From Pseudomonadota bacterium (GTDB lineage Bacteria; Pseudomonadota; Alphaproteobacteria; Rhizobiales; Xanthobacteraceae): DNA of 6,178 nucleotides. The stretch lies in the NCBI GenBank assembly GCA_023432885.1, contig JAEZEU010000338.1:1-6178 (forward strand). The letters are read 5' to 3'. Positions within the stretch are counted from its first letter, which is position 1; each line of letters opens with the position of its first letter. Positions 1 through 6,170 of this stretch are shown here, piece after piece. The notes below the pieces were generated by a model that saw nothing but the letters and a program-made list of their open reading frames with translations, was not told the origin of the DNA and searched no databases. The translations under genes were made by a program, and so were the position numbers.

Positions 1-496
1 CTCCGGGGCAGATCTCGATCGGACCAGAGATCTCCAGGTCGAGGAAGCGCAAGGCGTTCTTGGTGTGCAGCCGATCGACCAGATGCTTGATGTCGGGCAG
101 CGGGTACTGCGGATGCATGAGGCCAGAGACCGAATATTCCATCTCGCGTCGGTTGAGCACCACCGTGGTGTTCATCGGGAACAGGTCGTCCTTGCCCGCG
201 TGGTCGATGTGCAGGTGAGTGTGCAGCACGTAGCGAACATCGCCCATTCGCACACCGTGCTTGGCGAGCTGATTCTCGATCATGTTCTCGTGGAACTGGA
301 GGCCGCGCATGCCGAGGCTCTCCATGATCTGGTTATGGCGATAGCCGGTATCGACCACCATGGGCCAGGGGCCGCCCAGGATCAGAAAGCCGTAGGTCGG
401 CACACGGCGCGTGCGGCCGCAATCGCGCCCCAGCACGAGGAAGCTCGATTCCAGCTCGATATCGCCGTAATCGAGGATCTTGATTTCCAAAGCCAT
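1..496 (-). CDS. MBL-fold metallo-hydrolase, N-acyl-homoserine-lactonase-like (3' end beyond window)
   Basis: Not in the list of long complete frames because it runs off the left edge; 165 codons are visible from ATG at 496. The start is supported by GGGAG (503-507) 6 nt upstream. The protein has a beta-rich N-terminus (PTYGFLILGG, residues 33-42; MVVDTGY, 46-52). It then carries the metallo-beta-lactamase signature HTHLHIDHAG (residues 92-101), giving zinc ligands H94, H96, D98 and H99. The spacing and the RRVPTYGF-type N-terminus resemble AHL lactonase/4-pyridoxolactonase relatives (AttM/AiiA group), usually about 250-280 residues, so roughly the last 100 residues are missing, including the third His, the bridging Asp and the last His. 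Family members hydrolyse lactone rings with a di-zinc centre in the cytoplasm. It lies 18 nt after the amidohydrolase and is probably the next gene of the operon. Whether its substrate is a signal lactone or a catabolic lactone cannot be told; the catabolic context favours the latter (inference). Confidence 0.88.
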   Translation of the reverse strand, partial: MALEIKILDYGDIELESSFLVLGRDCGRTRRVPTYGFLILGGPWPMVVDTGYRHNQIMESLGMRGLQFHENMIENQLAKHGVRMGDVRYVLHTHLHIDHAGKDDLFPMNTTVVLNRREMEYSVSGLMHPQYPLPDIKHLVDRLHTKNALRFLDLEISGPIEICPG

Positions 497-500
497 GTGG

Positions 501-507
501 CTCTCCC
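501..507 (-). promoter_or_regulatory. Ribosome binding site of the MBL hydrolase
   Basis: GGGAGAG on the minus strand, in the 18-nt gap between the amidohydrolase TAA (515-517) and the ATG at 496. The GGGAG core lies 6 nt from the start. It fixes the start of the MBL gene. Confidence 0.6.
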
Positions 508-514
508 ATTCCCT

Positions 515-1396
515 TTATTGGCTGAGCCGGTAGACCCGGCGCGCAGTTTTATTGAAGACTTGTTCGTGAACGTTTGTCGGAACGCTGGCTCGAAGTGCTT
601 CAACGAGTGCCGCATAGCTCGTCCAAAGCTTCTCGATGGGGAAGTTCGAACCGAACAGGCAGCGCTCCGCTCCGAACAGCGCCAGCGTTTCGCCCGCCAC
701 GACGGCGACATGCGCCGGATCATTGCGCCGGAGGAACGTGCCGAGGCCCGAAAATTTGCTGACGACATTAGGGCAGGCGGCGAGGCGTTTCATGCCGGCG
801 CGCCATGATGCGATGCCTTCGGCCGTCAGGTCTTCCAGCATGCCCGAATGCTGAAGGACGAAGGTTATCCCCGGACAGGCCATGGCGAGATCCGCTGCTC
901 CCGCCATCTGGCTGGCGAATACCTGGAGATCGAAACTCCAGCCATAGTCCGCAAGCCGCGCGACGTTACGCTGCAGAATCGGATCGCGCGCCAGATCGGG
1001 CGCCTGCGCGAAACGGTAGAGCGGGTTTCCATGCCAGTGGAGCTGCATCCGAACGCCGCGAACGGATGGTTCGACGGCTAACGCATCGAGCTGCGGCCGG
1101 ATATCCTGCGCGAGCATGTCGCCATAAGCAACGATTGCGATCGGGAAGGCTGCGCGGCGGGCGGACTCCGCCACGAACCGCACCTCGTCGAGCGCCCGTG
1201 CCGGCGCCCAGTTCGCCTGCACATAGACGGCCTCGGTGACGCCTTCGGGTCGGCAATCGGCGAGGTACTCCTCGACCGGATAGTCGCGCCGGATCGGCTC
1301 ATAGGGTCCGAAAATGCGCGGCTGCATCGGTCCGAGCAGCCACGGCAGATCGGCCTGCCGCCAGATGTGGAAATGCGCGTCGACTATTCCCGTCAT
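515..1396 (-). CDS. Amidohydrolase family protein (Amidohydro_2, COG3618-type TIM-barrel metal-dependent hydrolase)
   Basis: 293 residues, a normal length for this family. The N-terminal metal-binding motif is DAHFHIW (residues 6-12, H8 and H10). Later motifs are AVYVQ (56-60), GVRMQLHWH (114-122), LQHSGM (181-186, H183), KFSGLG (214-219) and CLFGSNFPIEKL (246-257), ending in NKTARRVYRL. Relatives include 2-pyrone-4,6-dicarboxylate lactonase (LigI) and sugar lactonases, which hydrolyse lactones or related C-O/C-N bonds in a cytoplasmic TIM barrel. The catalytic Asp of LigI-like enzymes (GTDWP) is Asn251 here, a variant also common in this subgroup. The ATG overlaps the VWA gene stop as ATGA (1393-1396), and GGGAAGG lies about 10 nt upstream, so translation is coupled. 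A hydrolytic step after hydroxylation is inferred from its place in the operon; the substrate is not identifiable. Confidence 0.9.
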   Translation of the reverse strand: MTGIVDAHFHIWRQADLPWLLGPMQPRIFGPYEPIRRDYPVEEYLADCRPEGVTEAVYVQANWAPARALDEVRFVAESARRAAFPIAIVAYGDMLAQDIRPQLDALAVEPSVRGVRMQLHWHGNPLYRFAQAPDLARDPILQRNVARLADYGWSFDLQVFASQMAGAADLAMACPGITFVLQHSGMLEDLTAEGIASWRAGMKRLAACPNVVSKFSGLGTFLRRNDPAHVAVVAGETLALFGAERCLFGSNFPIEKLWTSYAALVEALRASVPTNVHEQVFNKTARRVYRLSQ

Positions 1397-2505
1397 GCTG
1401 CGTGTGCCTTCCCGACGGCAAGGATCGACCGGCAGAGCCGCGATGTGGAGCTCGCGTCGCCTAGCGAGGCGAGCAGCGGGCGGATCGCGCTCAGCGCTTC
1501 GGTCTCGGGGCGATACTGGGGATCAACGGCGAGCGGCGTGAACCAGCCGATCCTGAAGGCGCGCGCTGCGAGGCGATGCATGGCGCGGATCATCGCGGTC
1601 GGTTCGCCGCGCTCGAGCCCATCCGACAGCACGATCACATTAGCTCCCCTCGCATAGCCGGCGAAGCGCGGCACGGCGAGGAACGCTTCGAGGGCGTCGC
1701 CGATCCGGGTGCCGCCATCCCAATCCGCAACGAGGCCGGAGGCCTCGGCAAGCGCGTGCTCGCGGTTCTTGAGCCGCAGCGCGCGGGTGAGGCGGGTGAG
1801 CCGCGTGCCGAACGTGAAAACCTCAACACGAGGCACCGCGTGGACGATTTCATGCGCCAGTGCCAGATGCGCGTCACTGCGCTGCTTCATCGAGCCGGAT
1901 ACATCGATCAGGAGAAGAACGGGGCGAGGGCGCGTCGCGCGCCGCTGCCGCTTCAGGCTCATCACCTCGCCTTCGTTGCGCATCGCCGCCCGCAGGCTGC
2001 GTGCGAGGTCGACCCCCTTGCCGCGGCGGGCCGCCTTGTGGCGATAACCGCGCCGGCGGGGCAGGGCATCCGGCAGGGCGTCGGCAAAACGGCGCAGCGT
2101 TTGCGCATCGTCTGGCGCGCGCAGGGCACGTATCGCAAGGGCTTCCGCTCCCGTCGCGGCCTGGCCGGTCTCGTTGACTTCCTCGCCGATCAAGACTTCT
2201 TCGGTGCCGATGTCGTCCTGCACCTGCATGTCGTCATCGGCTTGCCACTCGTCGTCACCGGGCTCGCCGACAGCTCCAAGAAAATGCAGGTCGAACAGCG
2301 CGTCGAAGCGCGCCCGCTGTTCGGGATGAGGCGCAAGGGTCGCGACCGCGGCCTTGCGCACATGCTCGATGGTGCGAGGGCCGAGCAGCTCCACCGCCTG
2401 AAGGAAGCTCACCGTCTGTTCGGGCGCGACCGAAAATCCGTGTTCGCGCAGCAGGACCGGAAAGCCGATTAGCGGACGCACTGCGCCGGGCACCTTCACG
2501 CTCAT
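1393..2505 (-). CDS. VWA domain-containing protein, CoxE-like
   Basis: 370 residues. The N-terminal helical region (1-80) is typical of CoxE/YeaD-type VWA proteins. It is followed by an acidic linker (about 83-112, many D/E) and a basic stretch (about 148-193). The C-terminal VWA domain (about 194-360) has a full MIDAS: DVSGS (201-205), Thr266 in GGTRIG, and Asp295 in LSDGLERG. No signal peptide or membrane segment is visible, so it should be cytoplasmic. MoxR/VWA pairs act as metal-insertion or remodelling machines. In CO dehydrogenase operons CoxE works with CoxD on maturation of the Mo(-Cu) centre (known family role); a similar role for the neighbouring hydroxylase is inferred. ATGA overlaps join it to the MoxR gene upstream (2502-2505) and to the amidohydrolase downstream (1393-1396). 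The name coxE is withheld because the partner is probably not a CO dehydrogenase. Confidence 0.92.
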   Translation of the reverse strand: MSVKVPGAVRPLIGFPVLLREHGFSVAPEQTVSFLQAVELLGPRTIEHVRKAAVATLAPHPEQRARFDALFDLHFLGAVGEPGDDEWQADDDMQVQDDIGTEEVLIGEEVNETGQAATGAEALAIRALRAPDDAQTLRRFADALPDALPRRRGYRHKAARRGKGVDLARSLRAAMRNEGEVMSLKRQRRATRPRPVLLLIDVSGSMKQRSDAHLALAHEIVHAVPRVEVFTFGTRLTRLTRALRLKNREHALAEASGLVADWDGGTRIGDALEAFLAVPRFAGYARGANVIVLSDGLERGEPTAMIRAMHRLAARAFRIGWFTPLAVDPQYRPETEALSAIRPLLASLGDASSTSRLCRSILAVGKAHAA

Positions 2506-3386
2506 GCCGCCATCCCCGGTATGAATTGCGCCAGGCGCGGACGCAGATGAGCCAGGTCTTCCTCATCCTTGATCGCCGCGCCGAGCGAGCGGCGGAAAGC
2601 CTCCGGCCATGATGCACCGGTGCGGGCAAGGGCCGTGGCGGCCTCGGCCCAGTCCACCGCTTCGGCAACGCCGGGAGGCTTCGAGAGTGGCTCGCCCCGC
2701 AGGATGCCGACCGCCGCCACCACGGCGCGCGCGGTGCTCTCGGCGACAGCGGATGAGCGCAGCATGATGATCTCGGCCTCGCGTGCCGGATCGGGATAGG
2801 CGATGTAGTGATAGACGCAGCGCCGGCGGAGCGCTTCATGGAGATCGCGCGTGCGGTTTGAGGTGAGGATCACCACGGGACGCTCGGCCGCGCGGAGCGT
2901 GCCGCGCTCGGGGATCGATATCGAGAAATCGGAGAGGAATTCGAGCAGGAATGCTTCGAATTCATGGTCGGATCGATCGATTTCGTCGATCAGCAGCACG
3001 GTCGAATCCGGACGGCGCAGCGCCGTCAGCATCGGGCGCTCGATCAGGAATTCATCGCGGTAAATATCCGTACTCGTCCCGTCCTGTGCCTGCCGGATTG
3101 CCAGCATCTGGCGGGGATAATTCCATTCGTACAGCGCCGCCGCGGCGTCGATCCCTTCAAAACACTGCAGTCGGATCAACTGCCGCCCGAGGATGCCGGC
3201 GATCGCTTTTGCAGCCTCTGTTTTGCCGACGCCCGGCGCGCCCTCGAGCAGCAACGGTTTGCCGAGCGCGAGCGCGAGATAACCCGCCGTCGCGATACCG
3301 TCATCGGCAAGATACAGCGCTGACCTGAGCGCCTCTGCGAGCGCCTCGGGACTCGAAATGCCGGCGATGGTGCTGCGCAGCGCCAT
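2502..3386 (-). CDS. MoxR family AAA+ ATPase, CoxD-like
   Basis: 294 residues from ATG at 3386. Walker A is GAPGVGKT (49-56), Walker B LLIDEID (131-137), sensor 1 TSN (175-177), the arginine-finger region LRRRC (186-190), and a sensor-2-like segment KPPGVAEAVDWAEA (237-250). Full-length single-domain MoxR ATPase, with no membrane segment. MoxR proteins act with VWA partners as chaperone-like remodelers; CoxD uses ATP to help sulfurate/metallate the CO dehydrogenase active site (established for Cox). Here it would serve the hydroxylase encoded immediately upstream (inference). Start choice: an in-frame TTG at 3392 would add two residues and overlap the preceding stop (TGA, 3389-3391). The ATG at 3386 is preferred because GAGGCGG (3393-3399) is 6 nt before it and directly abuts the TTG. 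The stop overlaps the VWA start as ATGA. Confidence 0.94.
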   Translation of the reverse strand: MALRSTIAGISSPEALAEALRSALYLADDGIATAGYLALALGKPLLLEGAPGVGKTEAAKAIAGILGRQLIRLQCFEGIDAAAALYEWNYPRQMLAIRQAQDGTSTDIYRDEFLIERPMLTALRRPDSTVLLIDEIDRSDHEFEAFLLEFLSDFSISIPERGTLRAAERPVVILTSNRTRDLHEALRRRCVYHYIAYPDPAREAEIIMLRSSAVAESTARAVVAAVGILRGEPLSKPPGVAEAVDWAEAATALARTGASWPEAFRRSLGAAIKDEEDLAHLRPRLAQFIPGMAA

Positions 3387-3388
3387 GA

Positions 3389-4417
3389 TCAACCGCCTCG
3401 CCTTGCCTGCGGGCGCGCGCCGCCATTGGCACGAATGCCGCGCAGCACGTTTTCCGGCGTGATTGGCAGCTCATCCACGCGCACGCCGACCGCGTTGAAC
3501 ACGGCATTGGCGACCGCCGGCAACACCGGGTTGGCGCACATTTCGCCTGGCCCTTTGCCGCCGAACGGGCCATCCGGCGCAGGGCGTTCCAGCACGCTCG
3601 CCGAATAGGGCGCGATATCGCCCGGTCCCGGCATCAAATACTCGTTGAAGTCGCGCGGACCGTGATCGGGATTGGGATAGTAGGGCTCCGGCGTTTCGAA
3701 CAGCACATGGCTGTGGCCCATCCAGGCGCCGCCGACCAGTTGCTGCTCCACCATTCTCGGGTTGATCACACGGCCAAGCTCATAGGCGCTCATCACGTTG
3801 AGTAAGGTCACGTCGCCGGTCTCGTCATCCACTTCGACATCCGCCACGAGGCAGGCGTGGGCAAAGGCGGTGTTGGGGTTCATCTCGCCGGTCTCCGGAT
3901 CGACCGCGGAGAGCGGAATGAGAAATATGCCGCGGCCCGCGATCGTCTTGCCTTGCTTGAACTGGGCGGCCTGCGCGGTCGCGCGCACGGTGATCGAGCG
4001 CGAGGGAGCGCCGCGCACGTGAATATTGCCACGCCCGTCGGTGACCAGGTCGGCGGCGTTGACTTCGAGTTCTTCCGCGGCGGCTTCAAGCAGAACGCCG
4101 CGCGCCTCGCGCGCCGCCGCAATCACCGCGTTGCCCATGCGATGCGTGCCGCGCGATGCGAAGGAGCCCATGTCGTGCGGGCCGGTGTCGCTGTCGGCCG
4201 TATCGACATAGACATCCTCGACCGGCACGCCGAGCGTTTCGGCCGCCACCTGCCGCGTGACTTGCTTCATGCCCTGGCCGAGATCGATCGCCGAAAGCGC
4301 GACGGTGAACTTGCCATCGGGATTGGAGTGGATCAGCGCCTGGCTGGGATCGCCGCCCAGGTTCATGCCGATGGGATAGTTGATCGAGGCCATGCCGCGG
4401 CCTTTGTGCCGTGTCAT
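3389..4417 (-). CDS. Molybdenum hydroxylase large subunit, C-terminal half (second MoCo-binding domain)
   Basis: 342 residues from ATG at 4417. Homologous in layout to the C-terminal part of xanthine dehydrogenase/aldehyde oxidase/CoxL large subunits. It begins RHKGRGMASINYP, the segment that in one-piece relatives follows the first MoCo domain. It then has NLGGDPSQA (19-27), DLGQGM (45-50, cofactor contact), GSFASRGTHRMG (84-95), VINPRMVEQQLVGG (217-230) and GPFGGKGPGEM (283-293), with the catalytic glutamate at Glu292. Together with the upstream gene it should bind molybdopterin cytosine dinucleotide and catalyse hydroxylation of an unidentified substrate. An earlier ATG at 4549 (386 residues) is rejected: the added residues are Arg/Pro-rich shadow of the overlapping tail. 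AAGGAGG lies 7 nt before 4417. The upstream stop is 1 nt away, so translation is probably coupled. It is not a full subunit: relatives in one piece are about 750-800 residues. Confidence 0.88.
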   Translation of the reverse strand: MTRHKGRGMASINYPIGMNLGGDPSQALIHSNPDGKFTVALSAIDLGQGMKQVTRQVAAETLGVPVEDVYVDTADSDTGPHDMGSFASRGTHRMGNAVIAAAREARGVLLEAAAEELEVNAADLVTDGRGNIHVRGAPSRSITVRATAQAAQFKQGKTIAGRGIFLIPLSAVDPETGEMNPNTAFAHACLVADVEVDDETGDVTLLNVMSAYELGRVINPRMVEQQLVGGAWMGHSHVLFETPEPYYPNPDHGPRDFNEYLMPGPGDIAPYSASVLERPAPDGPFGGKGPGEMCANPVLPAVANAVFNAVGVRVDELPITPENVLRGIRANGGARPQARRGG

Positions 4418-4418
4418 T

Positions 4419-6158
4419 TCACCGCCTCCTTGTTCCGAACACGGACGAGAAACGCATCGCGCCGTGCTGAGGCTGCGCGCCTGGCGCGGGCGCGGCAGGA
4501 GGCGTCGCGCCAGGCGGGGGCGGCGGGGCGGTTGACGGCATCGGGGCAAGCGGCGCCGGAGCCTGAACGGCGGGTTGCGTCATCGGGCGCGCGGGCTCAT
4601 AGCGCGGCACGTTCGGCGCCGCCGGTCGCGCGTCGCGGCTGCCCTCCAGCTCCGGCTGTTTCGTCAGCGGGATGCGCATGGTGCCGGCGGGCAGGGTCTG
4701 CGTTGCGGGTCCGCTGCGCGTCTCGGGCCGGCCGATCTGACCACGCTGATCGATGGGTGTGGCCGGGATTTGCCCGCGCTCGCCCTGTCCGCCGCCCTCG
4801 AGCGAAGATTGTCGCCTGGCGCTTTCGGAGATCGGCCAGTGAGCCTTCTCCGCCGCCACCTGCACGCATTCGATCAGCGCCGTATTCTTTGCCACGCGCC
4901 GATGCGCTTTCATGTCGCCGTCGCGATAGGCGTTGAGGATGCGGAATTCCATCGGATCCATGTTCACGGCATGGGCGAGCTTGTCCATCTGCACCTCGAG
5001 CGCAAAATCGGCCGCGGTAATGCCGAAGCCGCGCATCGCCGTGGAGGGGCAGCGGTTGGTGTAGGAGACGTAGATGTCGGACGAGACATTCGGGATCCAG
5101 TAGGGCCCCGGGAGATGCGCCGTGCACTTGATGGCGGCGTAGGAAGACAGGCGGGTATAGGCGCCGGCATCGAAATAGGAACGAACATGGCGCGCGATGA
5201 TGCGCCCGTCGCGCATCAGCCCGTCCTTGACGTAGACGCGCTCGGCGCCGCGCGGCGAGCCGTAGAGCATTTCCTCCTCGCGATCGAGCACGTAGCGCAC
5301 GGGCCGGCCCGTCAGCATCGCGCCGAGAACCGCGAGCGGTTCGGTGAGCGAATCCACCTTGCCGCCGAATCCGCCGCCCACGGTGCCGCCGATGAAATGC
5401 AGCCGGTTTGACTCGAGATCGAGGATCTTTGCCGTCGTGCCCAGCGAGAAGAACAGCCCCTGCGCGCAGGAATGCACGACGAAGCGGTTGTCCTGCTCGG
5501 GGGCGGCGATCGTGCCATTGGTTTCCGTCGGGGCGTGCTCGATCGGAGAGGTCTGGTAGCGTTCCTCGATCACGAGGTCGGCGGCAGCGAAGGCTTTCTC
5601 GGTGTCGCCGAAGCGCAGCTTCTGGTGATCGAATTTCTCGTGATACTCGAAGTAATTGTTCGGGTAGGTTTCATTGACCACGGGCGCGCCGGGCTTGAGT
5701 GCCTCCTCGACATCGAAGACCGCCGGCAGGACTTCGTAGTCGATCCGCACCAGCTTGCGAGCCGCCATCGCTGCCGCCTCGCTCTCGGCGATGACGGCTA
5801 CGACGGGCTCGCCCTTGTAGCTTACCTTGTTGACCGCAAGCGTGGGCTCATCGTCCTTGCCGAAATTGATCAGGCTGAGCAGCGTGTTCTTGTTCACCGG
5901 AACGTCCGCTGCCCGCAGGATGCGCTTCACACCCGGTGCGCGCTCCGCCGCCGCAACGTCGATCGAACGGATGCGGGCATGGTGGTGTGGGCTGCGCACG
6001 ACCTTCAAATGCAGCAGGCCTTCGAACGCGTGATCATCGAAGTAGCGCGAGCGTCCCGTGACATGGCCCGGCATGTCCTGGCGCTGAATGCCCTTGCCGA
6101 CGACGTTGAGATTGTCGTCGCGCTCGTTGGCGAAGTAGTCCTTCCGGATCTCGAGCAT
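4419..6158 (-). CDS. Molybdenum hydroxylase large subunit, N-terminal half with Pro/Ala-rich C-terminal tail
   Basis: 579 residues. Residues 20-145 are the aldehyde oxidase/xanthine dehydrogenase a/b hammerhead domain (VVGKGIQRQD, DMPGHVTGRSRYFDD, GVKRILRAADVP, YKGEPVVAVIAES). Residues 165-445 are the first MoCo-binding domain: HSCAQG (229-234; Gln where relatives have STQ), GGTVGGGFGGK (257-267), GRPVRYVLDREEE (284-296) and STAMRGFG (372-379). It is not CO dehydrogenase: the AYxCSFR cysteine loop is absent. The Glu that follows GGGFGGK in purine-oxidising enzymes is Val268, so a purine substrate looks unlikely (inference). From about residue 446 the homology ends in a low-complexity tail (446-579) rich in P, A, Q, G and R, finishing FGTRRR. 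ATG at 6158 has AGGGAG (6165-6170) 6 nt upstream. Its missing C-terminal half is the next gene. FeS and FAD subunit genes probably lie beyond the right edge. Confidence 0.9.
   Translation of the reverse strand: MLEIRKDYFANERDDNLNVVGKGIQRQDMPGHVTGRSRYFDDHAFEGLLHLKVVRSPHHHARIRSIDVAAAERAPGVKRILRAADVPVNKNTLLSLINFGKDDEPTLAVNKVSYKGEPVVAVIAESEAAAMAARKLVRIDYEVLPAVFDVEEALKPGAPVVNETYPNNYFEYHEKFDHQKLRFGDTEKAFAAADLVIEERYQTSPIEHAPTETNGTIAAPEQDNRFVVHSCAQGLFFSLGTTAKILDLESNRLHFIGGTVGGGFGGKVDSLTEPLAVLGAMLTGRPVRYVLDREEEMLYGSPRGAERVYVKDGLMRDGRIIARHVRSYFDAGAYTRLSSYAAIKCTAHLPGPYWIPNVSSDIYVSYTNRCPSTAMRGFGITAADFALEVQMDKLAHAVNMDPMEFRILNAYRDGDMKAHRRVAKNTALIECVQVAAEKAHWPISESARRQSSLEGGGQGERGQIPATPIDQRGQIGRPETRSGPATQTLPAGTMRIPLTKQPELEGSRDARPAAPNVPRYEPARPMTQPAVQAPAPLAPMPSTAPPPPPGATPPAAPAPGAQPQHGAMRFSSVFGTRRR
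4425..4431 (-). promoter_or_regulatory. Strong Shine-Dalgarno of the C-terminal half gene
   Basis: AAGGAGG on the minus strand, 7 nt before ATG at 4417. It overlaps the last Arg codons of the N-terminal half gene, whose TGA is at 4419-4421. It is a near-perfect anti-16S match at ideal spacing, the strongest seen in the window. It argues that the split of the large subunit is used and is not a sequencing frameshift. Confidence 0.75.
4478..4516 (-). repeat. 11-bp perfect inverted repeat inside the Pro-rich tail
   Basis: The arm CGCCTGGCGCG at 4478-4488 is the exact reverse complement of 4506-4516, with a 17-nt loop. In the transcript it would form a very GC-rich hairpin about 46 nt before the Shine-Dalgarno of the C-terminal half gene. 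It has no U-run and lies within coding sequence, so it is not an obvious terminator. It may be a chance product of GCG/GGC-type codons. Confidence 0.4.
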
Positions 6159-6164
6159 CCCGTT

Positions 6165-6170
6165 CTCCCT
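6165..6170 (-). promoter_or_regulatory. Ribosome binding site of the hydroxylase N-terminal half gene
   Basis: AGGGAG on the minus strand, 6 nt before ATG at 6158; it sets the start. Just upstream, minus-strand TGA at 6170-6172 could be the stop of a preceding operon gene (last codons CGC GCC), but only 9 bases of that gene would be in the window, so no call is made for it. Confidence 0.55.

Larger units (their letters stand above)
4419..4823 (-). other. Pro/Ala-rich, likely disordered tail at the subunit split
   Basis: Codes residues 446-579 of the N-terminal half. The first part is Gly/Gln/Arg-rich (GGGQGERGQ, 455-463). A middle part reads AGTMRIPLTKQPELEGSRD (491-509). Then comes a run dominated by Pro and Ala, with five consecutive Pro at 545-549, and a basic end. 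The reading frame keeps GC-rich third positions, so it is likely translated. In one-piece relatives only some 10-20 residues join the two MoCo domains here, so this is extra sequence rather than a frameshifted piece of the standard protein. Function unknown; a flexible tether or an assembly tag are guesses. Confidence 0.7.

Noticed and set aside
65..808. Plus-strand open frame of 247 codons
   Set aside because: Antisense to the MBL hydrolase signature and the amidohydrolase C-terminus, both with clear family motifs. Its own product has no recognisable motif; long shadows are expected at this GC content.
1576..2472. Plus-strand open frame of 298 codons
   Set aside because: Lies wholly antisense to the VWA gene, whose MIDAS motifs are intact. 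The predicted product is a His/Arg/Ala-rich shadow.
4418..4549. Upstream ATG at 4549 for the C-terminal half, giving 386 residues
   Set aside because: The extra residues are an Arg/Pro-rich out-of-frame reading of the tail, with no family similarity. ATG 4417 has the strong Shine-Dalgarno and begins at the homology boundary.
3857..4936. Plus-strand open frame of 359 codons spanning the split point
   Set aside because: Antisense to both hydroxylase halves. Its translation is Arg/Ala-rich with no domain, so it does not explain the low-complexity region.
3389..6158. Large subunit as a pseudogene broken by a frameshift
   Set aside because: Both halves keep cofactor motifs and GC-rich third positions. 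The junction has a well-spaced Shine-Dalgarno and a coupled stop/start, and the extra tail is not part of the normal protein. A sequencing or recent mutation origin cannot be fully excluded without reads.
2502..6158. Calling the locus an aerobic CO dehydrogenase (cox) operon
   Set aside because: CoxD/CoxE-like genes are present, but the large subunit lacks the CoxL cysteine active-site loop, and similar MoxR/VWA pairs accompany other Mo hydroxylases.
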